This document shows positions 17,262-27,097 of a stretch of 33,125 nt of DNA, in pieces. The translations under genes were made by a program, and so were the position numbers. How positions within the stretch are numbered: the first letter of the stretch is position 1; each line of letters starts with the position of its first letter. This DNA comes from an uncultured Succinivibrionaceae bacterium. GTDB lineage: Bacteria > Pseudomonadota > Gammaproteobacteria > Enterobacterales > Succinivibrionaceae. The notes beneath the pieces are model-generated. The model did no database searches. It was not told the DNA's origin and saw only the letters and a list, made by a program, of their open reading frames with translations. The stretch covers positions 1 to 33,125 of the forward strand of contig CASEBB010000152.1 in assembly GCA_949286015.1 (NCBI GenBank). Direction: 5' to 3'.

Positions 17262-17267
17262 TATAAT
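17262..17267 (+). promoter_or_regulatory. Likely -10 box of autotransporter 1
   Basis: A perfect TATAAT lies in an AT-rich stretch that stands out from the GC-rich surroundings. It would start transcription near 17275, so the 23-T tract would be transcribed within the first ten or so bases. The -35 is weak. Confidence 0.45.
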
Positions 17268-17282
17268 CGTTAGTAACCCTAG

Positions 17283-17305
17283 TTTTTTTTTTTTTTTTTT
17301 TTTTT
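17283..17305 (+). repeat. Homopolymer of 23 T at the head of the autotransporter 1 leader
   Basis: A run of 23 T is bracketed by CCTAGT and ACTAGG (the inner T and A adjoin the run), so a short stem could close over it. A 20-T run precedes autotransporter 2 and is followed by the same ACTAG-(A/G)-AAAATT-ATGCT block. Such tracts are prone to slippage and may vary expression. Confidence 0.9.
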
Positions 17306-17318
17306 ACTAGGAAAATTT

Positions 17319-17498
17319 ATGCTGGTCATGCTGTCTTTAAATTTTGTACACGTTTTTGTGGCCTCGGCGGTTTTAGCCGCGTTTTACGCCACTTATTCGC
17401 TTGTCTCGTGTACTGCGGCGGTATCCAGCCGTCGCCACTCATTTGAGCTGACCGCTCTGCCCTGTACTTACGCCGTTTTACCCTGTTGCTGGCGCTAA
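17319..17498 (+). CDS. Putative leader peptide (uORF) of autotransporter 1
   Basis: A 59-codon frame starts 13 nt after the poly-T tract, with AGGA 6 nt before the ATG. It begins MLVMLSLN. The leader of autotransporter 2 has MLTILSLN at the same place, and the codons differ mostly at synonymous positions (CTG/CTC, CTG/TTG, TCT/TCC, AAT/AAC), which hints at translation. The rest of the two peptides diverges. It could be a regulatory leader peptide; I have no known family for it. Confidence 0.35.
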   Translation: MLVMLSLNFVHVFVASAVLAAFYATYSLVSCTAAVSSRRHSFELTALPCTYAVLPCCWR

Positions 17499-18766
17499 CC
17501 GCGCGTTGCTCTGCTCCCCACGAGCCGCGCCGCGCGCAAAGCCTCTCTGCCATGTGCAAAGATGCAGGGAGCAGCACAGCCCGATGCCGCGCAGCGGCGC
17601 TGCTTACGCAGCACCTGCGGCATGGGACTCAGGTAACGGCTGGCGCTACTCTCTCCACAGAGTAGCGCGTTTGCAGAGTACTGGCAGCAGCCTCCTCTCT
17701 GGCGTCTTTTCCTCCGCGAGAGCACTCTCACCTGTGCTTACTATCCTGTCCCTACCACCGCGCTACAGCTTGCCGTAGCTGCTATGTGGTGGGCTCAAGC
17801 AGGGTGCGTAGCTGCTCACGTCCTTTTGCACCCTACTCCGTCTCTTTTCCCTAGTTACACCCTCTTTGTCCCTACTGCGCACCCCGCTGCACGCCCTCAT
17901 TGCGTCTGCAGCACACGCGCACAGGATCGCGGCAGAGTGGGCGAAACCAGCTGACGGGGTATGCAAGAAAACACACAGGAAAGAGGCGTGCTGTAGGCTC
18001 TTTGTCGCTACTTACTTTGTGGTCTGACGACGCTGCTCTTAGCAAGGGAACTTGCTGTCCCTGTGGGCAGCAAAGACATGAGTAGTAGAGACGCCAGCTT
18101 AGAGGATATCCCGTCTTTTGGCCACTGGCGGTCGGGACGGGATGGGATGGGATGGGATAACAGTACGCCACACAGGTTAAAGAGCACTCTAACCCACGTA
18201 ACGTGCTGGTTAACGCGGGTTCGCTGCTGCACACACGACAGCAGCTTTTGGGTAAATCAGGCAGTTTGGTCTGCGCTCTCAGCTAAATACGCAGGCTCAC
18301 GGTTGGTAGGACAGCGCTCTTCCCCACGCGCAGCTACCAGCAAACTGCCGAGGGCACAGCAGTGCAAGGCTGCTATTTTGAGGTAAAGGCCCTCGCTGGG
18401 CTTATGTTGGGAAACTCTTTGGGGATCGCACAGGGTTGAGTCGATCCCTCGTGGTAGGTGTTGGTATAACACCTACAAAGCAAGCTGGTGCTGATGCTTC
18501 GACTCTTTTGCGGTCGCTCTGGGCTCAGTGTGGGTGGCTTTTACGCCACTCATATACGGAGCACAACTGCCAGCGTCAGTTCTCGCCACAACATTCTATC
18601 CCGCCCTCTTCCCTACTACCTACTCGCCTCCCCTCTTCCTCTTTGCCGAGCACACTCATCCCTGCAGTTACGGCTTTTTCCCTTTAAACAGGCCGTAGGG
18701 CCGCATCTTACTTACCCGTACTGCGGGGCAGCGAGACAAGCACTCTCCTTTTGTACATACAAACTG
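17499..18766 (+). other. Long leader region of autotransporter 1
   Basis: About 1.27 kb lies between the putative leader peptide and the autotransporter start. I see no gene with support. It contains a G-rich run of five GGG tracts (18134-18156) and two adjacent hairpins at 18422-18448 (GGGATCG/CGATCCC) and 18454-18476 (GTAGGTGTT/AACACCTAC, 5-nt loop). The last ~30 bases before the ATG resemble those before autotransporter 2 (CTTTT, then CATACA and AACTG). In-frame codons continue upstream of the chosen ATG to 18488, but that translation does not look like a signal peptide. Confidence 0.45.
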
Positions 18767-21700
18767 ATGAAGCAAACTAACAACGCGCTGAAGTTTTTAC
18801 TGGCTCAGTATCGCGCGATCTTTAAGCACGCCTATTTTAAGGGCCTCGCCACGGCTGCGATTGTCACGGCGGGCTTAGCGATAGCTGGTACGGCACAGGC
18901 GGCTGATCAAATCATTGATGGCGCCACAGTAACCATTCCAACAGCTTCAGGTGCTGGTGCTACCTTTGATGGTGTCATCAATCGCGGTGAGATCTACATT
19001 CCTCAGAGCGGTGGTTATGTACATGACCTTACCATTAATGGCGGCTCGTTAAATAGCGCTACTTTAAAAGACAAGCCAGAAACACTGTCTGGCCACTTAA
19101 TGGTAGGTGGTACCCTGACGGTTAATGCCGGTGGCACCTTAAACCTCAGCGCCAGTGGTAATGGCTGGGGTGTTATGGGCTGGGATGGTACCACTTCTGG
19201 TACAACTAGTGATAGTAAAGCTCACTTAGGTGCCTTAGTGGTCAATGGCGGTACCGTCGTTAACACGCAATCGCAAATCCAGCTGGGTTCGATCACCTTT
19301 AATGGTGCCGATGTCACCGTAGGTGGCAACTTTAACCGTGCCACTCCATCTTCGGGGGCATGGGTTGATAACGCCATGATTAACGCCGAAGACAGCGGTA
19401 GCGCAGGCGGTGACTTTACCATTACCGGCGGCTCGAATGTGACGCTGCTTGCTGGTAGCTCACTCATGGGTAATGAGGTCAACGTGGATAACTCCACCAT
19501 TACCTTTGCTAGCGGTAGCTCGGCTGTTACAGCTAAAGAGATCATTACAGCCACAAATACATCGTCGACCAACAAAGACACTGCCATGATCTACGCCTTT
19601 GCTGATAGTGACAGTGACTCTGATGCGGTGCTGAACTTCAATAACGGCGCCAATGTGGTAGTCGAAGAAGGTGGTGCTGGTGCCCTCATGATTGTCGCCA
19701 GCGAACAAGGCTCTGGTGCCAGCCTCAACTTCAATGCTGGCTCCAATGTGACCGTGGAAAACGGCGGTGAGTTGGTCTTAGGCCAAAGAGTAGCCAAGAG
19801 CTCAAGCTCCAAATACTCTGTCAGCCACACCATCAACTTCAACAACGGCTCCGTGCTCACCAACGAGGGTACGCTGACCTTTATCCAGACCTCCTCTGGT
19901 GCGGTCACCACCAATATCAACACTGGCTCGCAGATCATTAACTCTGGTGAGGAGTCGATTGCGCAGATCCAGTCTGGCAACACCGTGATCATGAACGGTG
20001 GTACGCTCACCAATGAGGGTACGCTCGATATTCAAGAGGGCGGTGCCTTACAAGCAATGGAGAAGTACTCCGAGACAGCTACGGGCACGGTGATCAACGA
20101 CGGTGTAGTCTCTTTAGGTGGTGCCATTAACGTTGGTGGTAAGCTCACTGTCCACGAAGGCTCCTTGCTTGATTTAAGCGGTGTTACTGCCTTAAGCACC
20201 AACGCTACTACCGATGGCAAGAACAACGGCATCATTAAGGTCTATTCCTCCAAAACTGCCAACACCACCACTAAGGCCACATTAAAGGTAAACGCTGAGA
20301 CCTTAAAGGCTTTCCTTGCTGCCGGTGACAGCAACATCGTCGGTAGCGGTACTGATAAAGCAGGTGCGGTGTTATTAAACGACGCTATCCTCGACCTTGG
20401 TACTGAGGCCACCATCAACGACTTTACCTTTGTCGTCTCCTCTGGTACTGGCGTTGCTGGCCAAATTGCGATTCGCACCAAGTCCACGGTAAAAGCCGAG
20501 AACATGGCTGCTACCAATGTGATCAAAGTTGGTACAAGCACAGCTTCTGCCACGGTTGCAGAGAAGCTGCACCTTGAGGCCAATAACTTCAGCATTGCCC
20601 CAGACACCGCTGGCTTCAATGCTATCAACGCCGCCGATGGCAACATTGGCTTTGCTGACGCCACCGTGCACAGCAACTTAGACGTGCAGTACACCGGCAA
20701 CACCCCATTACAGCTCGGTAACAAGTACTACCTCGAAGCTTACACCGAGAACGCAGCCGACGGCTCATTAAGCCCAGCAGCCGGTACCATTACCGGTCGT
20801 GAGTTTGACCTCGTCAGCGGCGGCTCTCTCAACGTAAACGCTGGTAACTGGACTGCCGCTCAAGCCATTACCGTGGGTAGCGGCGCCTCCATTACCGTGG
20901 ATACCGCCCGTAGTGCCACTGAGAAGTTAACCGACTCCAGCCTGACCTTAAACGGCTTAGTCTTCGACTTATCTGCTGCTAACGCCGCCCCAACCGTTAC
21001 GGTGCAGAACACTGCTGGGCAAAAGACTGGTGATACCTACTACAGCTCGACCTTAGACTTAACTGCTGGTGTCAGCGTCTCTAACACTGTGGGTAGCAGT
21101 GCCAGCGGCTCGATCACGGTTAAGGATACTGGTGCCACCGTCATCATGACCGGTGCAGATATCTCCGATATCCTGCAAGGCGATAACAACAACCGCCTCG
21201 GCAATATCGGCTTAATGGCACAAGCTGGCGGTACTCTGCAGTCCACCACCGCTGTTAGTGCTGGTTATTCTGACTTAAAGTCTGGTACCTCTGTAGCCTC
21301 TGGTGCTCTCACCTTTAGTGGTGCCGGTGTGTTTGAGGCCCCAAGCTTAACCTTAACTGGTAAAGCCTCTGCTGACGGCCAAGCTGGCACTACCTTAGAT
21401 ATTGGTAGCGGTGTCATCAATGTTGATACCTTAAACCTCAACGAGACCGGTGGTAACACCATTGAGGACGACAGCCAGATCGTCTTAGCTGGTGGCAACA
21501 TCAATGTCACCACGTCCTTAAGCGCCCAGTCTGACATCCTCAATGTGAGCGGCGCCGCTGTGCACTTAGACACTGGTGATGTCACCACTGCTGGTACCTT
21601 AGGTATCCACGACCTCGCAGTCACCGCTGGTACCTTTGCTGTCGATCAGGGTACGTGGCACAACTACCTGTCTAACGTCACCGTCAATGGCGGCCGCTTA

Positions 21701-24331
21701 ACGGTAGCTAACGATGGCTACTCTGATGGTGCTTCCTTTGCTGCCAACCTCTTAACCATTGGTCAGGAAGAGGATACTGGTGTCTTTGTCGATGACTTAG
21801 GCAAGGCCAGCTTCACTGCTGCCGACCTCTCTGCGGCCAATCCTGGCGCGATCACAGTCGCTGGTGAGATGGTCATTGAGGGCGCCAAGCTCGACATGAA
21901 TGGCGATAAGACCACGGACGAAAACCACCACGGTCTGTACTTTGGTAAGAACAACAAGACCACGGGCATCTTTGATGTCGACGGCGGTACCTTAACCTTT
22001 GGTGCTGAGGCTACTAAGACCTTCTACGACCCAGAACAGCAAGGATCTGGTCACGGCACTCCAGTGATGGACACCGAGAACAGTGGCACTGTGGCTTACT
22101 ACCTGCCAAATGTCGATGAGTCTGCCCAAAACAAGCTCTCCGTGCAAAATGGCGGTATGGTCACGATGACCTTTACTGGCGTGGAGAGCTTCAATAAGCA
22201 GCAAATCCTTGACTTAAAGGAGAAGCTCTTTGCTGACATCGGTGAGGGCGCTGGTTCGACCAAGCTCGATGGCTTCTTCAACATTGGCTCGGTCGCTATC
22301 AGTGGCATCACGATCAGCGGCGGCTCAGTTGCATGGTCGGAGTTAGAGCCATACACTGACATCATCTGGGATACCACCAACACCGAGTTAGGCTCGGCCA
22401 AGGTGACTGGTATTACTCATAACACCCCAGTTGGTGGCGCTTATGGTTCCTTAGAGGCGGTTAATGGTACCGATGAGGTGACCTTAGTCTCTAACACCAC
22501 CTTAAGCAACGCTGCAGGCAACCAAGGCAACTTCATTGGCACTGTTGATGGCACCACAATTGGCGCTAGTGTCGCAGCTGGCCAGATCCTGCAATTAAAC
22601 GGCACGGGTAACGTCGGTAAGATCACCTTAGCCAATAGCAACGATCCAAACGATGCGACTGAGGTGGTCTTCAACGCCACTGCCTCAGGTGATGCCATTA
22701 CCGTCACGGGTAATGTCACCGGCGCCCTGACGAGCAACCTCTGGGCTACCGGCGGTACGATCGAAGTCCAGCGTGATGTCACGACGAAAAACCTCAATGC
22801 GCTGAATGGTTCGACCTTAAGTGTTGCTGGTGATATGACCTTATCGGCCAATAGCACCGGTACTGCCGTGTTAGAAGACAACAGCTCCTTAAGCGTTGCT
22901 GGCAACTTCACGGTGGCCACTACTCACGGTGCTGGTACCCTGATCCGTGTGGGCTCGGACGACATCTCGCACACCGAGTATGTCAACGCTGAGCAACCAA
23001 ATGGCTCTAACCCATACGACCGCTATGTCAACGATGCTGAGGACAGCGTCGAGGGCTTAGTCTCCAATGTGGCCTCTACCGGCTATATGGAGGTCTTAGG
23101 CGAGGTTAACCTCAACGGTGCCACCCTCTACGTTGATCCAAGCTACGATCAGGCTACCTCCATGGTGTCCTTTGCTAAGTTTGAGGATTACAGCGAGAAC
23201 CGTGGCCGGTTAGGTACCTTAGACGGCAACATCGTTGTCGGTAAGAACGCCGCTGTGGGCTTAGGTATCACCAACGCTCAGTTAGCGGAGATCATTTCCC
23301 GCTACCAGAGCAATGGCTCTTTACGCGAGAGTGAGTACGGCTCGATCCTCTATGTCGCTGGCCAGTTAAACGTCGCTACCGATCAGTTCATTGCCTTAAA
23401 CAGCAATGCTCGCAATATCACCTTAGCTGATATCGAATCTGACTTCGGCACCTCCGAGGCTGCCCAAGTGGCTGATCTGTACTTAGGTAGCAACACCGCC
23501 TTAATCATCTCTGATAATGCGGTGCAGTCTGCAGCACGCTCTACTGAGGCTGCTCACGACGCTGCTATCGAGTTCAATAAGGCCGGTGCTTCGATCTACG
23601 CTCAGGCTGACGCTGCGGTGCTGTTAGACGGCACCACCTTCTCCTTAAACGGCATCAAGCTCTTTGATGACGCTGACGGTAACGGTGTGAAGTTAACCAC
23701 TGCTGATGGCAATGGCCTCTACGTGGGTACCGTAAGCGGCTTATTTGAGACTGTCATTGAAGATAATGATAATGTCGGCACCGTGTACTTAGGCATTACC
23801 CGTCACGGCTTAAATGACACCGCTCTGTCGAACCCAGTGCGTGAGAGTATCTACAGCCTGTTAGGCGCTACCGTCCCAACTGATGAGCCTGTGACCCCAC
23901 CTACTACTGAGGAGCCAACCACTCCACCAGCTGATGGTGATACCAACAATCCAGCTAATGGTACTCAGCAAGAGGGTGCTGGCCAAGAGCAACAAGTTGC
24001 TGATACTAAAGCCGCCGAGCAGGTACCAGAGACCGCTACTGCTAGCGTGACGCCAATTGCCGCTCCAACCACTGGTACGAACCGCTACTTAGTGGAGCAA
24101 GGCAGCTTTATCGCTACCGCTTTAGCTGAGCAGCGCTCGCTGCAATCGGTGGAGCAAGCCGCCCGCTTAGGCGCTTACGCCGGTACGATGCAGGCTACCT
24201 TAGGTGCTGCCAGCACCACCACTGATGCCATTGCTGGCCGTATGGGTATGGGCGCACAAGCCGGTACCATTACCTACGCTGACAATGCTCAGGGTGCTGC
24301 TCTGTGGGTACGGCTTAGCCTTAGGTGCTGA
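18767..24331 (+). CDS. Autotransporter 1: secreted passenger, frameshifted before the barrel
   Basis: This is a type V autotransporter whose passenger would be exported and displayed outside the cell. I start it at ATG 18767 because residues 1-45 form an extended signal peptide nearly identical to that of the second autotransporter: a 27-residue N-extension beginning MKQTNNALKFLLAQYRAI, a hydrophobic core, and cutting after AQA near residue 45. No Shine-Dalgarno precedes it. The passenger (about 46-1700) is rich in Gly, Thr, Ser, Asn and Val with NGGTLTN-type repeats typical of beta-helices. A Pro/Thr linker (about 1703-1730, PVTPPTTEEPTTPP) leads to AIAGRMGMG at the barrel start. After GAALWV (codon 1848) the frame is lost and stops six residues later; the barrel continues in another frame at 24309. 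Compared with autotransporter 2, 77 nt are missing. As assembled, the protein could not reach the surface. The adhesin-like role is inferred. Confidence 0.85.
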   Translation: MKQTNNALKFLLAQYRAIFKHAYFKGLATAAIVTAGLAIAGTAQAADQIIDGATVTIPTASGAGATFDGVINRGEIYIPQSGGYVHDLTINGGSLNSATLKDKPETLSGHLMVGGTLTVNAGGTLNLSASGNGWGVMGWDGTTSGTTSDSKAHLGALVVNGGTVVNTQSQIQLGSITFNGADVTVGGNFNRATPSSGAWVDNAMINAEDSGSAGGDFTITGGSNVTLLAGSSLMGNEVNVDNSTITFASGSSAVTAKEIITATNTSSTNKDTAMIYAFADSDSDSDAVLNFNNGANVVVEEGGAGALMIVASEQGSGASLNFNAGSNVTVENGGELVLGQRVAKSSSSKYSVSHTINFNNGSVLTNEGTLTFIQTSSGAVTTNINTGSQIINSGEESIAQIQSGNTVIMNGGTLTNEGTLDIQEGGALQAMEKYSETATGTVINDGVVSLGGAINVGGKLTVHEGSLLDLSGVTALSTNATTDGKNNGIIKVYSSKTANTTTKATLKVNAETLKAFLAAGDSNIVGSGTDKAGAVLLNDAILDLGTEATINDFTFVVSSGTGVAGQIAIRTKSTVKAENMAATNVIKVGTSTASATVAEKLHLEANNFSIAPDTAGFNAINAADGNIGFADATVHSNLDVQYTGNTPLQLGNKYYLEAYTENAADGSLSPAAGTITGREFDLVSGGSLNVNAGNWTAAQAITVGSGASITVDTARSATEKLTDSSLTLNGLVFDLSAANAAPTVTVQNTAGQKTGDTYYSSTLDLTAGVSVSNTVGSSASGSITVKDTGATVIMTGADISDILQGDNNNRLGNIGLMAQAGGTLQSTTAVSAGYSDLKSGTSVASGALTFSGAGVFEAPSLTLTGKASADGQAGTTLDIGSGVINVDTLNLNETGGNTIEDDSQIVLAGGNINVTTSLSAQSDILNVSGAAVHLDTGDVTTAGTLGIHDLAVTAGTFAVDQGTWHNYLSNVTVNGGRLTVANDGYSDGASFAANLLTIGQEEDTGVFVDDLGKASFTAADLSAANPGAITVAGEMVIEGAKLDMNGDKTTDENHHGLYFGKNNKTTGIFDVDGGTLTFGAEATKTFYDPEQQGSGHGTPVMDTENSGTVAYYLPNVDESAQNKLSVQNGGMVTMTFTGVESFNKQQILDLKEKLFADIGEGAGSTKLDGFFNIGSVAISGITISGGSVAWSELEPYTDIIWDTTNTELGSAKVTGITHNTPVGGAYGSLEAVNGTDEVTLVSNTTLSNAAGNQGNFIGTVDGTTIGASVAAGQILQLNGTGNVGKITLANSNDPNDATEVVFNATASGDAITVTGNVTGALTSNLWATGGTIEVQRDVTTKNLNALNGSTLSVAGDMTLSANSTGTAVLEDNSSLSVAGNFTVATTHGAGTLIRVGSDDISHTEYVNAEQPNGSNPYDRYVNDAEDSVEGLVSNVASTGYMEVLGEVNLNGATLYVDPSYDQATSMVSFAKFEDYSENRGRLGTLDGNIVVGKNAAVGLGITNAQLAEIISRYQSNGSLRESEYGSILYVAGQLNVATDQFIALNSNARNITLADIESDFGTSEAAQVADLYLGSNTALIISDNAVQSAARSTEAAHDAAIEFNKAGASIYAQADAAVLLDGTTFSLNGIKLFDDADGNGVKLTTADGNGLYVGTVSGLFETVIEDNDNVGTVYLGITRHGLNDTALSNPVRESIYSLLGATVPTDEPVTPPTTEEPTTPPADGDTNNPANGTQQEGAGQEQQVADTKAAEQVPETATASVTPIAAPTTGTNRYLVEQGSFIATALAEQRSLQSVEQAARLGAYAGTMQATLGAASTTTDAIAGRMGMGAQAGTITYADNAQGAALWVRLSLRC

Positions 24332-25067
24332 CTACACCTTAGGTAACGGCTTACGTGTTGGTGCCATGTTCAATGTCGGCTCCGGTGATGCTGACGGTAA
24401 CGGTGTCGCTTCTGGCGTGTCCAACGACTTCGACTACTACAGCTTCGGCGTCTACGGTGGCTACACCATGGGTGCCCTGTCGGTGTTAGCTGACCTGTCC
24501 TACACCTCTGTGGACAACGACTTTGATGCTAACGCTGGCCTCACCACCTACGAGAAGTTAGAGGGCTCGGCTGACAGTGATGCCTTAAGCTTAGGTGTGA
24601 CTGCCCAGTACGCCTTTGACATGCAGTCTGTGACTGTGACTCCACACGCTGGCTTACGCTTCACTCGTCTGAGCTTAGACGACTACGGCGTTGTTTCCGG
24701 TGGTGTTGAGGTTGCGGGCATGGATAGCGATAGCCTCAACGTGTTCTCTATCCCAGTGGGTGTGACCTTCGCCAGCGAGTTTAATGCCGGTGCATGGAGC
24801 GTCCAGCCTGCCTTAGACCTGACCTTAACGGGTAACTTCGGTGATACCGACTTAGACGCTACCTCGATTTGGGCTGGCACTGACAACGGCTATGGCGACA
24901 TGAGCTACGGTGTGAGCACCGAGTTCTTAGATGACTTCACCTATGGTGCTACCTTAGGTGTGGCTGCTAAGACCGGCAACTTCAGCTTAGGCTTAGGCAT
25001 CAACTACACTGGCTCGTCCAACACCGACGAGTACGGTGTGACTGCCAACGCCCGCTTTGTGTTCTAA
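24309..25067 (+). CDS. Autotransporter 1: beta-barrel domain in a shifted frame
   Basis: This is the out-of-frame remainder of autotransporter 1: about 252 residues of the outer-membrane translocator (PF03797-type). It starts YGLALGADYTLGNG, shows alternating amphipathic strands (DFDYYSFGVYGGYTM, VTPHAGLRF, VFSIPVGVTF) and ends with the C-terminal Phe of such barrels (ARFVF). It is collinear with the last part of autotransporter 2 from GVALGADYTLANG onward. It has no start of its own. The join with the passenger frame lies at GTAC (24308-24311), where a deletion through a shared TA would account for the change. Confidence 0.8.
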   Translation, partial: YGLALGADYTLGNGLRVGAMFNVGSGDADGNGVASGVSNDFDYYSFGVYGGYTMGALSVLADLSYTSVDNDFDANAGLTTYEKLEGSADSDALSLGVTAQYAFDMQSVTVTPHAGLRFTRLSLDDYGVVSGGVEVAGMDSDSLNVFSIPVGVTFASEFNAGAWSVQPALDLTLTGNFGDTDLDATSIWAGTDNGYGDMSYGVSTEFLDDFTYGATLGVAAKTGNFSLGLGINYTGSSNTDEYGVTANARFVF

Positions 25068-25086
25068 GACCTAACGGTCTGAGGAC

Positions 25087-25300
25087 TACCCCCGAGCAAA
25101 GTAATCTTTGCTCAAGCCTACAGCCAGCAAAAGTTGCTGCTACTTGATGCAAGTACGCGCCGCCCATGCTGGCTGTAGGAACCACAACAAGGGAGCAAAG
25201 CCTCAGTGCCTGTACTGCTGTGCAGGGACAAGAGCGATGCTCCCTTTTGGTCTCTGTGCAACCCGAGGTGAAGAGAGCACTCTTTACTTGAGGGTTGCAC
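25087..25300. other. Run of stem-loops downstream of autotransporter 1
   Basis: Three strong hairpins follow the stop codon. GAGCAAAG/CTTTGCTC is at 25094-25113. CCTACAGCCAGCA/TGCTGGCTGTAGG is at 25117-25179 and encloses TACTTG-ATG-CAAGTA. GTGCAACCC/GGGTTGCAC is at 25256-25300, with an inner GTGAAGAG/CTCTTTAC. None has a clean T-tract. They may end or stabilise the mRNA, or form a structured RNA before the next gene. Confidence 0.5.
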
Positions 25301-25372
25301 AGCCACAGGCGCCATCACTTTTTGCCATCAATGCGGTGGCGCTATTAACTATGGAGCTTGAGGTACAACACC

Positions 25373-25702
25373 ATGTTAGGGATAGTTAAGCTTAACCCAG
25401 CTACCCTAAAGGTCAGATGTAGTCACTGCGGTGAGGAGTTTGAGATCGAAGCTAAGGCTTGGGACGATAATGATGGTAATGGGACTCCAGTTAAGTCGGA
25501 CAATGATTCCGACGATACGGTTTTCGAGCACTATCTTGTAGCCTATGGCTCTTGCCCAAACCCAGAATGTGAGCAGGATATCTTTGCTTCAGTCTATTGC
25601 CAAGAATCAGATCGTGAAGGCATCGTGTATCAGGGGACTCTGACCATTGATGGTGCCACGCTCATCAGTGAGCAACCGTTGGCATATGTCGACCGTCCAT
25701 AG
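25373..25702 (+). CDS. Small hypothetical protein, putative zinc ribbon
   Basis: A 109-residue protein of unknown function. The start is ATG 25373, with GAGG about 9 nt upstream; a TTG five codons earlier overlaps the Shine-Dalgarno and is unlikely. CSHC at residues 16-19 and CPNPEC at 61-66 look like two halves of a zinc-binding ribbon. An acidic, Asp/Asn-rich segment (about 31-49) lies between them and another Cys is at 76. There is no signal peptide or membrane segment, so it is probably cytoplasmic. It stands alone between the two autotransporters on the same strand. I do not recognise a family; a nucleic-acid or metal-binding regulator would be a guess. Confidence 0.7.
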   Translation: MLGIVKLNPATLKVRCSHCGEEFEIEAKAWDDNDGNGTPVKSDNDSDDTVFEHYLVAYGSCPNPECEQDIFASVYCQESDREGIVYQGTLTIDGATLISEQPLAYVDRP

Positions 25703-26288
<586 letters not shown>

Positions 26289-26308
26289 TTTTTTTTTTTT
26301 TTTTTTTT
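26289..26308 (+). repeat. Homopolymer of 20 T at the head of the autotransporter 2 leader
   Basis: 20 T are followed by ACTAGAAAAATTATGCT, matching the block after the 23-T tract at 17283. The left-hand CCTAGT seen there is absent here, so a closing stem is not conserved, whereas the tract and the downstream block are. Confidence 0.9.
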
Positions 26309-26320
26309 ACTAGAAAAATT

Positions 26321-26455
26321 ATGCTCACGATTTTGTCCTTAAACAGCGACTATCTATGCGTGGTTTTGCCCGCAGCTGCCTGCGGTCGCGCCACCCTCAT
26401 ACGCTTGTTTGGTCTCAGGACACGCAACAATCCTGAGTTTTGCGCCTCATGGTAG
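26321..26455 (+). CDS. Putative leader peptide (uORF) of autotransporter 2
   Basis: A 44-codon frame starts 12 nt after the poly-T tract and begins MLTILSLN, the counterpart of MLVMLSLN at 17319. Here the AGGA is AGAA, so ribosome binding would be weak. The rest of the peptide differs in length and sequence. Confidence 0.32.
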   Translation: MLTILSLNSDYLCVVLPAAACGRATLIRLFGLRTRNNPEFCASW

Positions 26456-27097
26456 CTCGTATCTTTCTCTGCCTGCGCGGCATAGCTGCAAAAGGGACGG
26501 GATAGTCCCCACGGGAACGTAACGCTGGCTGGCTACAGCCTCAAGAAGAGCGTTACCCGAGGCTACCGCTACTGAGGCGCTGCGGAGCGTAGCGCTCCTC
26601 TTAATCATGCCGCTGCGGTCAGTGCAATGCTGACCACCTACTCCGTCCTCTAAACATAGTGCGGAGCAGCCTCATAAAGGATCACAGTATCTAGCGGCAC
26701 GGCGTAAGACAACGCCCCTACTGTTTGACGTGAAGACGATACCCAGCGCAGCACGCGCCACGCGTGAGGCTGCCTCGGTCATACAGAGTACTGCCTACCT
26801 CACGACCGCGCAAAGTGCGGCCATATACCCGCGCTCACCGCAGCATCATGCTGCCGCCGACACAGGGCTGAGCGTCTTTATCTTCTCTGAAGCATTTCTC
26901 TAAAGCTGCACCAATCCCTCATACCGCCGCTGGTATGAGCCCCCGCATGGCAGCACGCTCGGTCTCCTTGGCTCAACTTACTGCCGCACTGGTGGCAGCG
27001 CGTAAAGCATTAGCATCTACGCAGTCTCTTCTCTTAGCCCTACCCCCGCAAAAACCGCATAAACAAGCTCTTTTCTATCTCATACACTAACAAACTG
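26456..27097 (+). other. Leader region of autotransporter 2
   Basis: About 640 bases without a supported gene. The final part (CTCTTTTCTATCTCATACAC, then AACAAACTG before the ATG) resembles the bases before autotransporter 1. There is no Shine-Dalgarno next to the ATG. Confidence 0.4.

Noticed and set aside
18488..18766. N-terminal extension of autotransporter 1 (93 extra codons)
   Set aside because: The signal peptide begins at 18767 and is shared with autotransporter 2, whereas the upstream codons resemble no leader and lack a Shine-Dalgarno.
24204..24308. Alternative start for the barrel fragment upstream of the junction
   Set aside because: Those codons overlap the correct passenger frame; only the part from 24309 matches barrel sequence.
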